Source: Lachnospiraceae bacterium (lineage in GTDB: Bacteria; Bacillota; Clostridia; Lachnospirales; Lachnospiraceae). From it: a stretch of DNA of 64,000 nucleotides. Positions 25,653 to 33,382 of this stretch are shown here, piece after piece. The first letter of the stretch is position 1, and every line of letters starts with the position of its first letter. Below the pieces are notes generated by a model. That model was not told where the DNA came from and searched no databases. It saw only the letters and a list, made by a program, of their open reading frames with translations. Both the position numbers and the translations under genes were made by a program. The stretch covers positions 248,001 through 312,000 of the forward strand of contig JALCKY010000004.1 in the NCBI GenBank assembly GCA_022647575.1. The letters run 5' to 3'.

Positions 25653-27236
25653 TCACTGTTCGATCGTGATCAGACACACATCATTGACACCAAGTGCTGT
25701 TTCTACATGCAGTTTTCCGTCGGCATACGTATAGTCCGCTGTTTCCGGTGTCATTGCGGACCGCCGGATCAGTTCCTCTTTCTGCCGCGGCGTCGGAATT
25801 GCCGGGCTCCCCATCGCCTGCCAGTCCCGCAGCGGATTGCAGTGCGTCTCGTCGATCCGGTATAGCCGGATCTGCTGCGGCTCCGCAGGAAGTTCCAGTG
25901 TCAGTTCCGCCTTTTCTGCAGGCAGATCCAGATTCTTCATCTTCTGGCGGAATAAGAGCACCTGCATCCGGTCTCCCGCGCTGCTTTCAAAAGCGGCCAT
26001 GCCGATCTCGCCGCGCGTGCTTTCCTCCGGCAGGTCGATCCGGTTTTCCGAGACCATGGTCAGCAGCTTCAGGGCATGAAAGACCGGCTTGGGAATGCCG
26101 CTTTCCGTTACCATGCCGAAGCCGCCGTGAAACTCCTCGGGAAACAGGTGGAATTCTTCAAAAATATCGGAGAAACACCAGATGCTGGATGCATCGATCG
26201 TTTTCTCCGTCTCCAGAATGGCCCGGACATCGAACGCCGCCACTTTTCGTGTATCATTTGTGGCTGCCCCGAAGATGGAATTCTCATTCCACTCGGTGTA
26301 GAAAACAGGCAGATCTCCGGCCTGCTGTTTTACAATGGCCGAATTCTCCCGGATGCCGTAATCCGGAACGTCTTCCGTCTCCGATTTATCCGGGATCATA
26401 TACCGCAGCGCGCTGAGTACAGAACCGTCCGGCAGCCCGGACAGCGGATCCTCCGGCATATGAAATGCAAAGGCTTCCTCATGTGCTTCGCTGAGGCCGT
26501 TCACATCGATCATGCCGACCGGGTCGCCCGCGTACTGATGCGTGGAAACAAAGTCCACGGGCACGCTGTTTTCCCTGCAGTACGACATAAATCCGTGAAC
26601 CCATTTGCTGCCGGACGTCGCGGGGCCGCCGACGCGCAGCTTTTCATCTTCTGTTTTCACCGCACGGGCCGTCACCTCGTAGAGACGGAAATACTGTTCC
26701 CGGCTGCCGGCAAAAAAGCCGCCGAGGTCAGGTTCGTTCCAGACTTCAAAATACCAGCTTTCCACTTCTTCGCGGCCATACCGCTCCAGCAGGAAGCGGA
26801 TAAACTGTCCGATGAAATCCGCCCACTTTTTTTCATCGGCGGGCGGTGTGATGTTGTTTTTCGCACCGTAATGGAAAAAACAGCCCTGCGTTCCGGATGC
26901 AAGTGCCTTCGGCATGAAGGAAAGCTCAACGAACGGTTTCATGCCGCTCGCGAGCACCTGGTCGTATGCCGCCGCTACCCGGCGGAAATTGACTTCCGTA
27001 AAACGGTCCGCGCCCGGCAGCGGGAACAGCCCGGAAAAATCGTTCAGGATCTCCATGTCATCAGACAGGATCCCGTGAAAACGCACATACCGGATGCCCA
27101 GTTCCTCATGAATGAATTTCAGCTGTGTGCCGTAATCCGCGCGCAGGGTGAGCGGTGCATGTCCGCTGCCGACGCAGAAGCGCCAGTGCTGATGAAACGG
27201 ATGCGATGTATGATTCCGGCTGATGGAAAAATTCAT
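25653..27236 (-). CDS. Beta-xylosidase, glycoside hydrolase family 39
   Basis: About 527 residues, start at 27236 (MNFSISRNHTSHPFHQHWRF) with GGAGGT upstream. The TIM barrel keeps both catalytic residues: acid/base in WYFEVWNEPDLGG and nucleophile in PVFYTEWNENSIFG. GH39 signature segments ELGIRYVRFHGILSDDM and FVELSFMPKALASG are also present. It should release xylose from the non-reducing end of xylo-oligosaccharides. The inactive GH39 domain of the AraC regulator 1 kb away resembles it throughout, making that regulator a likely sensor of the same substrate. Confidence 0.92.
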   Translation of the reverse strand: MNFSISRNHTSHPFHQHWRFCVGSGHAPLTLRADYGTQLKFIHEELGIRYVRFHGILSDDMEILNDFSGLFPLPGADRFTEVNFRRVAAAYDQVLASGMKPFVELSFMPKALASGTQGCFFHYGAKNNITPPADEKKWADFIGQFIRFLLERYGREEVESWYFEVWNEPDLGGFFAGSREQYFRLYEVTARAVKTEDEKLRVGGPATSGSKWVHGFMSYCRENSVPVDFVSTHQYAGDPVGMIDVNGLSEAHEEAFAFHMPEDPLSGLPDGSVLSALRYMIPDKSETEDVPDYGIRENSAIVKQQAGDLPVFYTEWNENSIFGAATNDTRKVAAFDVRAILETEKTIDASSIWCFSDIFEEFHLFPEEFHGGFGMVTESGIPKPVFHALKLLTMVSENRIDLPEESTRGEIGMAAFESSAGDRMQVLLFRQKMKNLDLPAEKAELTLELPAEPQQIRLYRIDETHCNPLRDWQAMGSPAIPTPRQKEELIRRSAMTPETADYTYADGKLHVETALGVNDVCLITIEQ

Positions 27237-27337
27237 AATGACAATACCTCCGGGGCGGCCGATGCGCGTGCACCGATGCCATGCCACTAAAATATTCTGC
27301 TGCTGCATTCCGTCGTATTTCCGTTTTTGTTAAGTCT

Positions 27338-28933
27338 TCATGTAAAGGAAAAACAGCTGAGATCCAGTTTTCCTTCCGCGATCCGGAAATACACGGCATG
27401 CGTTCCCTGCAGCGGCCGGTGCATTTCTGCAGAAACCGTGATCCAGTCAGAACTTTCCTCTGTACTGCATGAATCCGCTTCCGCCGAACTTCCTGCGGAC
27501 GGCTTTCCTTCCATCTCCGGGATCCTGCATGCCGCACAGACTTCGCCATCCGGCGTATCGAGACGCATTTCAACGCGGCCTCTTCCGCGCAGTGTAAAGG
27601 ACACCTGCTGTTCCGTCCCGTCAAACGCAAAATACTTATAGCCCGCGACCGCACCTGTACAGAGATTCCGGATCATGGAACGCAGTCCTTTTTCACCGTA
27701 TCTCCAGGCTTCCTCCGTAATGTACGGCTGATCCGCCGGCAGCGGCGGGAGCTCTTCCCCGGGCGCCGCCATCCGGGACATGCCGACCTTTGTCCGGTCC
27801 GCTTCCGTCAGATGACAGGCGATCTGCGCCGGATACTGCCCGCGCGCCGGCAGCGGCCCGCCGTTCAGACCGCAGCTCGTGATCTCCGTCTGCGGGATCG
27901 TGCCGTCCGGCCGGATCTGCACTTCATCTGCGCAGCCCTGCCGGGAATACTGCGTGCCGTGTGTATGCCGGTGCCAGAAAATACAGGTTCTGTCCCCGAG
28001 TGTCAGCAGCCCGCCGTGATTGTTGCCCATGTGACAGACCGCCTCTGTATTTCCGTTCAGTCCGATATCGCCGTTGGAGATCAGCACGCCTTTGAATGCG
28101 AACGGACCTTCCGGCGTCTTCGCCATGCCATAGCACAGCTCATGCCCCTGCAGGCTCGAATAGACAAAATAGTACCAGTCCCCGATCTTCCGGATGCTGG
28201 AGGCTTCAAAGAACGGATGTGCCTCATAATCCGTACCCGCTGCCGTATCGCACCCGTTTGCCACGCAGACCGGCTCGCTGATGATCGTGTGCATATCGTC
28301 CGCCAGTTTCACCATCATGGCTCCGGGAATCTCTCTTGCTTCCTGCCCCGGGAAGCGGAACTGCGGGGCAAAACCGTAGTACAGGTAGTTGCCGGCATGA
28401 CCGGTGCGGCTGTCCGATGCCTTTTCACAGAGGATCGCCGGATCGAAATTGATTCCCTTTGACGGAACAGTGCCATCCGCAAAACGGACATAATCAAGAA
28501 AAGCAAACGGACCTTCCGGGCGGTCTGCGACCGCCACGGAGATCACGTCAGCAAAATCCAGTGCATAGTAAAGATAGTACCGGCCGTCCGGTCCCTGTGC
28601 CACATCCGGTGCGTACAGAAAATGCGGATGCTCCTTCGTTCCGATCGGCACGCCGGCCGGCACATCGATCGGCTCTCCGGCCGCTGTATGACCGCAGGCC
28701 GCCCCGTTCAGCGGATCCTGCTCCTTCCGATAGATGATGCCGTCAAACCGCCAGTTCCCGGGATCATCCGCCGGCGCGCTCCAGAGCGCGTAATCTTCCT
28801 CGCAGAATGTTGTTCCGCAGAGACTGTCATGACTTCCGTAAATATAGATCCTGTCCCCGAACTGATGCGGTTCCCCGTCCGGAACCGTTTCCCAGAACGG
28901 AAGGTACGGATTGAAAGCTGCTGTTTTACCCAT
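27338..28933 (-). CDS. Glycoside hydrolase family 43 protein with C-terminal carbohydrate-binding-like domain
   Basis: 531 residues beginning MGKTAAFNPYLPFWETVPDG with propeller landmarks RIYIYGSHD, HFLYAPDVAQGPDGRYYLYY, KGINFDPAILCE and HPFFEASSIRKIGDWYYFVY. The C-terminal ~120 residues (AVAGYKYFAFDGTEQQVSFT to the end) look like a CBM6-type beta-sandwich. The member is typical of alpha-arabinofuranosidase/xylosidase types. No signal peptide. First of three co-directional glycosidases; its upstream region is the recombination scar with the glycosyltransferase fragment. Confidence 0.87.
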   Translation of the reverse strand: MGKTAAFNPYLPFWETVPDGEPHQFGDRIYIYGSHDSLCGTTFCEEDYALWSAPADDPGNWRFDGIIYRKEQDPLNGAACGHTAAGEPIDVPAGVPIGTKEHPHFLYAPDVAQGPDGRYYLYYALDFADVISVAVADRPEGPFAFLDYVRFADGTVPSKGINFDPAILCEKASDSRTGHAGNYLYYGFAPQFRFPGQEAREIPGAMMVKLADDMHTIISEPVCVANGCDTAAGTDYEAHPFFEASSIRKIGDWYYFVYSSLQGHELCYGMAKTPEGPFAFKGVLISNGDIGLNGNTEAVCHMGNNHGGLLTLGDRTCIFWHRHTHGTQYSRQGCADEVQIRPDGTIPQTEITSCGLNGGPLPARGQYPAQIACHLTEADRTKVGMSRMAAPGEELPPLPADQPYITEEAWRYGEKGLRSMIRNLCTGAVAGYKYFAFDGTEQQVSFTLRGRGRVEMRLDTPDGEVCAACRIPEMEGKPSAGSSAEADSCSTEESSDWITVSAEMHRPLQGTHAVYFRIAEGKLDLSCFSFT

Positions 28934-28948
28934 TTCAGATTCTCTCCC

Positions 28949-29219
28949 TCATTTTCTGCCGGTCATAAAATCGATCACGGCCTGCGCCGCCCGGTCGCAG
29001 CCGCCCTCTTCGTTCATTTCCTTCGAGACCCGCTTTGCGTTCTTTGTATAGACCGGATTGTCGATCAGCTCCGTCAGCGCTTTCTTCAGCGTTTCTTCCG
29101 TCACCTGCGGTTTGCGCAGCGCCGCACTAGCCAGTTTCAATTCTACCATCCGGTCCGCCGTCAGCATCTGCTCATCCATCTGCGGGATGCACAGGCACGG
29201 CACGCCGTAATACCGAAGC
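28949..29219 (-). pseudogene. Truncated copy of the glycosyltransferase 3' end
   Basis: Encodes YYGVPCLCIPQMDEQMLTAD and onward to AAQAVIDFMTGRK-stop, over 90 percent identical at the DNA level to 18669-18930 in the intact gene, in the same orientation. It begins immediately after the stop codon of the TRAP binding-protein gene (29220), so it has no start and no N-terminal domain. It marks a recombination end-point. Confidence 0.9.
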
Positions 29220-30341
29220 TTATTTCGCAGCATCCTGGATCTCTTTGTAAAGAGTCATATCCCAGTCGGAGGTCTGTTCCGGATGGCTGGTGTAATATGC
29301 CTGCACCTTGGTCTTGAATTCGGTCTTGTCGGGTTTGGTAACCGTGATGCCGTTATCCTGCAGCGTCTGGATATCCTTTGCTTCCTCTGCGATTCTGGCA
29401 TCGTCATTGACCTGGCGTGCATATTCCATGGCATCCGTCACCGCGCTCTGCTGTGCGGGAGTCATGCCGTTCCATGTATCCTTATTGATGCAGGGCATAA
29501 TGGAATCGATCACGTGATCCGTCATGGCAACATACTTCGTAACTTCATAGAATTTTGCGCTTACATCGGTAGGAAGCGGGTTTTCCTGTCCGTCTACAGC
29601 ACCGGTCTGCAGTGCGGTATAAAGTTCGGAGAAGGAAACGGGAGTCGGATTGGCACCGAGTGCCTCACCGAGATGCAGCCAGGTCTCCGAGTTGGGCATT
29701 CTGAGAAGCAGGCCCTTCATGTCGTCATAGCTGTTGATCTGCTTGGTGCGCGTATTGACTTCGCGGGCTCCCAGATAGAAGCTGGAAAGCGGTACGCAGT
29801 TGACTGCCTTTTCAATTCTGGGACGGATTTCATTCTTGCCGATGTCTCCGTTCAGGACTGCCGTCATGTGATCATAGCTGCTCCAGAAATATCCGGAAGC
29901 GATCATCGAGCACCATTCCAGTCCCTTCTGGGTAGCCAGGGTCGGGAAGGAAAGGTAGGCAATATCGGCATCGCCGTTCAGCAGAGCATCCAGTTCATTG
30001 TCTGCCGTGAAAAGTGTGCCGTCCGAATAGACTTTGCAGGTAACCGATCCGCCGGAAAGTTCTTTTACCTTATCGGCAAAAGCGGTCATGGCCGTCGTAT
30101 GGGAATCGCCCGTTACGGATACCGATGTGAAGATCAGTTCCACCGGCGTGTCCTTGGAAGCATCATAGCTTCCGGTCGCAGCCGCAGCCGTTGCCGCCGC
30201 TGCCGGCGCCGAAGTAGCTGCCGCGGGTGCCGCTGCCGATGAAGCCGCCGTCGACGTCTTTGCCGCCGTGCTGCCGCATCCTGCCAGAGATACCGCTGTC
30301 ATAGCCATACATAATAATGCCGCGATCCATTTCTTTTTCAT
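29220..30341 (-). CDS. TRAP transporter solute-binding lipoprotein (DctP family), without its membrane subunits
   Basis: 373 residues with a lipoprotein signal (MKKKWIAALLCMAMTAVSLA, lipobox SLAGC) and an Ala-rich linker. The DctP fold follows with typical segments FADKVKELSGGSVTCKVYSD, IEKAVNCVPLSSFYLGAREV, GLLLRMPNSETWLHLGEALG and GAVDGQENPL. TRAP systems need DctQ and DctM, normally encoded right after dctP. Here the next DNA is the glycosyltransferase fragment, so those genes were probably lost. Co-directional with the DapA-like gene 65 bp upstream. Confidence 0.9.
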   Translation of the reverse strand: MKKKWIAALLCMAMTAVSLAGCGSTAAKTSTAASSAAAPAAATSAPAAAATAAAATGSYDASKDTPVELIFTSVSVTGDSHTTAMTAFADKVKELSGGSVTCKVYSDGTLFTADNELDALLNGDADIAYLSFPTLATQKGLEWCSMIASGYFWSSYDHMTAVLNGDIGKNEIRPRIEKAVNCVPLSSFYLGAREVNTRTKQINSYDDMKGLLLRMPNSETWLHLGEALGANPTPVSFSELYTALQTGAVDGQENPLPTDVSAKFYEVTKYVAMTDHVIDSIMPCINKDTWNGMTPAQQSAVTDAMEYARQVNDDARIAEEAKDIQTLQDNGITVTKPDKTEFKTKVQAYYTSHPEQTSDWDMTLYKEIQDAAK

Positions 30342-30406
30342 GTGTGTCCCCTCCTTGTGGTCCTTTACATTGTTTTCCCTTTATTCAATGCCTTCCGGCA
30401 TTAAAT

Positions 30407-31324
30407 TCACGCTTTGAAGAACTCTTCCCGGAAATGATTCGTAATGTTCCTGAACTCCTCGATTTCCAGTTTTTTGCTTCCGGTCAGCAGTGCATCATCC
30501 TGTTTTCTCGATTTTGTCAGAATACGGACGCCTTCGAGCTGCATGTGATATTTCGCATTGCACGGATATACCTGGCACTCGACCATCGATGCCGCGCCGA
30601 GGAAATCCATCATGACCTTTGCTCTCTCCGGTTCCTTCTGCCAGTTTCTGACCAGCCATGCATACAGGTCCGCATGGAAGTTGGCCATGACGCCGGAGTA
30701 CCCCGCTACGCCGTATGTCATACTCTCCAGAAGGGTTGCGGCATTGGCGTTGAAGATCTTGAGATCCGTTCCCTTAACGGCTTCACACTTGGCCTTCAGC
30801 TGGGGAAGGTCGCAGCAGGTATCCTTCAGGAAAGAAAACTTTCCCGTGTCGGCACACCATTTGAGCAGTTCCGGACTCAGCAGCCGCTTATACGGATAAG
30901 GGCATTCATAAATGCCGAAACTCTCTGCATCGATATGGCTGATCAGATATTCGATGCGTCTTTTGGCCACATCGTCATTTTCTTCTTCCCGGGCAAACTG
31001 GTTGGAAATGAAAACATAGGACTGGACGCCGGCATCGATGACCGCCTGCGCCTCTCTCACCTGGTCCTCCAGCTTTTCTGCAACATGCCCCGACGCTACG
31101 ACGCCGATATGCTTCGGCGTATTGTCGATGACAAATTTTGCAAGTTCGAAACGTTCCTTCGCATCCAGCTGGAACATTTCGCTGGACTGGCAGACTGCAA
31201 ATATGCCTGTGACTCCCATTTTGTCGTACCATTCGATGATACGGAGCACACCGTCATAATCGATTTTGTTGTCCGCGGTGAACGGTGTGATCATGACCGG
31301 CCATACGCCGCCTGCTATCTTCAT
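30407..31324 (-). CDS. DapA/NanA-family aldolase (dihydrodipicolinate synthase-like)
   Basis: 305 residues, a complete TIM barrel. MKIAGGVWPVMITPFTADNK is the family start. The catalytic Tyr lies in GIYECPYPYKRL and the Schiff-base Lys in KFSFLKDTCCDL. The phosphate-loop-like GTTGE motif of true DapA reads VCQSSE here, which argues against aspartate-semialdehyde as substrate. A sugar-acid or sialic-acid-like aldolase is more likely, in keeping with the TRAP binding protein it is transcribed with and the divergent AraC regulator. Confidence 0.87.
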   Translation of the reverse strand: MKIAGGVWPVMITPFTADNKIDYDGVLRIIEWYDKMGVTGIFAVCQSSEMFQLDAKERFELAKFVIDNTPKHIGVVASGHVAEKLEDQVREAQAVIDAGVQSYVFISNQFAREEENDDVAKRRIEYLISHIDAESFGIYECPYPYKRLLSPELLKWCADTGKFSFLKDTCCDLPQLKAKCEAVKGTDLKIFNANAATLLESMTYGVAGYSGVMANFHADLYAWLVRNWQKEPERAKVMMDFLGAASMVECQVYPCNAKYHMQLEGVRILTKSRKQDDALLTGSKKLEIEEFRNITNHFREEFFKA

Positions 31325-31537
31325 AAGATTCCCCTCCCGTCCTATGCTGCCGGATCCAGCATCTGCTGCTGGTTAAAACAGCCCGGATCCCTTTTGAATA
31401 AATATTTTGTTTATTTTCCGTACATCGACTAAAGTATACTGACTGCTTTTTCCACGCGCTTTCAATATCATACGCAGTACGATTTTATACTTTTTCTCAA
31501 AAATGCTTTCATTTTGCCAAAACTTACGAAATAATAC

Positions 31538-31561
31538 TGTACATATGCAGTTGTATGTACA
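31538..31561. promoter_or_regulatory. Palindromic operator candidate between aldolase and AraC genes
   Basis: Arms TGTACATA and TATGTACA separated by 8 bases, about 27 bp before the AraC start codon in the 263-bp divergent region. The rest of the region is AT-rich, carries a TATACT on the minus strand near 31435 and holds no gene. The palindrome is a plausible autoregulatory or activator site for the AraC protein. Confidence 0.45.
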
Positions 31562-31587
31562 CTCATACTGTAAAGGAAGGGACCGGA

Positions 31588-32499
31588 ATGGACACACAGG
31601 AATTATTTGACGAATATTTCTGGACAAAAGAAAAAAAGGTCATTACCAAGGATAAGCATCATGTGCCCGGACTGGGCAATTTTTCCTACTGGAACTACAA
31701 CTCCTCCACCGTTCCCTCACCGATGCATTTTCATTCGGACATTATCGAGATCCACTGTATGATCAAAGGGATCCGCTTCACGCAGATCGAAAAGAACGGG
31801 GAAATTCTGAAATATACCACGACAGGCAATCAGATCTGCATGACGTTTCCCTATGAAATGCACAGCAACGGAACACAGCCGCAGATGCCCTGTGAATTCT
31901 ATGCATTCCAGGTCATCATCTCCGATCCGTACCGCCTGTTCGGTCTGAACCGGGAATACAGTTTCGCCCTCTATCAGCAGCTGACCGGCATTAAGGACCA
32001 CCAGCTGAATTTCGGGGAAACGAATCTGTCCATTCTGCGTACGGCCTTCAACTTCTTCAGCGATCTCAATCCGGAAAACATCCGGATCGGCGTCCAGTAT
32101 CTGACCTGTTTCCTGTTCAGTCTGCAGTTTCTGACCCCGATCCGGAAGGCACAGGTCCAGGTTCTCGATGCCGGTATCAAGCGGTCCATTGACTATCTGC
32201 AGAAAAACCTGTCGGAAGCCATCTGTCTCGGGGATCTCTCTGCCGTTTCCGGCTATTCCCTGTCCCGGTTCAAGATCAAATTCAAAAAAGAAGTCGGCAT
32301 AACTCCCGCAGAGTTTGTCACGCTGCAGAAGCTGGATGAGGCCAAAAAACTGCTGCTTACAACAGACAAAAATATAACCGAGATCGCGTACGATCTCGGT
32401 TATTCTTCCAGTAATTATTTCAGTGCGGTCTTCAAAAAGATCGAAGCGTGCACCCCGCAGCACTATCGGAAACGATTTGCGGAAAACGGTCTTTCATAA
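31588..32499 (+). CDS. AraC-family transcriptional regulator
   Basis: 303 residues, start at 31588 after AAGGAAGGGACC. The N-terminal cupin-like domain (SPMHFHSDIIEIHCMIKG, GNQICMTFPYEMHS) is followed by the AraC helix-turn-helix pair (AICLGDLSAVSGYSLSRFKI, ITEIAYDLGYSSSNYFSAVF). Divergent from the aldolase/TRAP genes, which it probably controls in response to the transported acid. The effector is unknown. Confidence 0.92.
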   Translation: MDTQELFDEYFWTKEKKVITKDKHHVPGLGNFSYWNYNSSTVPSPMHFHSDIIEIHCMIKGIRFTQIEKNGEILKYTTTGNQICMTFPYEMHSNGTQPQMPCEFYAFQVIISDPYRLFGLNREYSFALYQQLTGIKDHQLNFGETNLSILRTAFNFFSDLNPENIRIGVQYLTCFLFSLQFLTPIRKAQVQVLDAGIKRSIDYLQKNLSEAICLGDLSAVSGYSLSRFKIKFKKEVGITPAEFVTLQKLDEAKKLLLTTDKNITEIAYDLGYSSSNYFSAVFKKIEACTPQHYRKRFAENGLS

Positions 32500-32543
32500 G
32501 GATTTCATAATGCCCGCTGCATACAGCATCCGGTCCAAAGACA

Positions 32544-32563
32544 TCCGATGCCACGGCATCGGA
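32544..32563. terminator. Compact palindrome between convergent genes
   Basis: TCCGATGCC (32544-32552) and GGCATCGGA (32555-32563) form a near-perfect 9-bp stem between the AraC gene and the convergent membrane-protein gene. A T-rich stretch follows some 14 bases later. It may serve as a bidirectional terminator, though the very tight loop and missing U-tract make this uncertain. Confidence 0.4.
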
Positions 32564-32572
32564 TCCGGCAGA

Positions 32573-32935
32573 TCATTTTCTTTTTGCACCGTTCTGTTCT
32601 TCTTTCTGCATATCCATCAGTTCCTTGATGATCTTGTTCTGGCTGTATGTAATGACCATGATGACAGCCAGTATGATTCCAAGGATCACATACATGAACC
32701 AGGAGGGGAGCCTGTCGTTCAGAAAATACGCAGCCAGGATCACCACATCCAGGACCAGCAGGCCCGCCCCGGTAATACGGCAGATCTTCTGTCCCTTCTT
32801 TTTCTCCTCCTCATTCCGGAATGTCGTATATTTCCGGACCAGGATGACAGCACCCCTGCCCATCAGAAGCGGAACCGCAAGTGCCGTAAGCACAGCGGCA
32901 GTAAGCAATACTGCAATCGTAATTTTGATCGACAT
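32573..32935 (-). CDS. Small membrane protein, DUF3784-like
   Basis: 120 residues with three hydrophobic helices (ITIAVLLTAAVLTALAVPLL, ICRITGAGLLVLDVVILAAY, SWFMYVILGIILAVIMVITY), a basic-acidic loop between the first two (RNEEEKKKGQK) and a charged C-terminal tail. The layout and spacing resemble DUF3784 proteins of Clostridia. Function unknown; no operon partner is evident. Confidence 0.6.
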   Translation of the reverse strand: MSIKITIAVLLTAAVLTALAVPLLMGRGAVILVRKYTTFRNEEEKKKGQKICRITGAGLLVLDVVILAAYFLNDRLPSWFMYVILGIILAVIMVITYSQNKIIKELMDMQKEEQNGAKRK

Positions 32936-33003
32936 ACGTGTCAGCCTCCGAAGGTCTGCAGGTTCTTCATCTCTTAAATAATCCCGATGCTGTATTATTT
33001 ATG

Positions 33004-33252
33004 TTAATCCATACCGCTTTTGTTTTGCAACAGGCCGTTTTTTACCGCTATTCTGGCAAGGAAGATCTTCTCGGTCCTCTTGAAGCGCACTTTGACCCTC
33101 ATTTCGTTGTTTTCATCGGTCATGATCCTCGTGATCCTGCCCTTGCCGAGATAAGGGTGTGCGACTTCGGCGCCCTTCTGCAGCCATGATAGATCCACGG
33201 GAGCATCACATGCCGGATGATCACCGGGTACGTAAGCAATTATTCTTGCCAT
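33004..33252 (-). CDS. Small protein with an SH3-like KOW/CarD-type segment
   Basis: 82 residues starting MARIIAYVPGDHPACDAP after GGAGGTGATTTAA. The centre, KGAEVAHPYLGKGRITRI followed by a beta-rich stretch (MRVKVRFKRTEKIFLARI), resembles the HxxFGxGxI turn of small SH3-like domains in helicase tails and CarD proteins. No firm family assignment. It may bind nucleic acid or a polymerase partner. Confidence 0.55.
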   Translation of the reverse strand: MARIIAYVPGDHPACDAPVDLSWLQKGAEVAHPYLGKGRITRIMTDENNEMRVKVRFKRTEKIFLARIAVKNGLLQNKSGMD

Positions 33253-33382
33253 TTAAATCACCTCCGCTCTGCCATAACAGAGATTGATCAATAATCGCTT
33301 TACTTTATCATTTCACATCCGTTTGAACATCATCCCAAAGTATGAGTCCGCATTGCAAAGGCAGATCCGGCGAATGTTTATT

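Noticed and set aside
29216-29221. Restriction-site ligation scar (AAGCTT) at the dctP junction
   Set aside because: A single hexamer is easily expected by chance, and it reads as natural codons and stop context; there is no independent sign of cloning.
28949-29233. 94-residue glycosyltransferase-like protein as a real gene
   Set aside because: It has no acceptor domain and no ribosome site, and its first codons are the antisense end of the dctP gene; it is a truncated copy.
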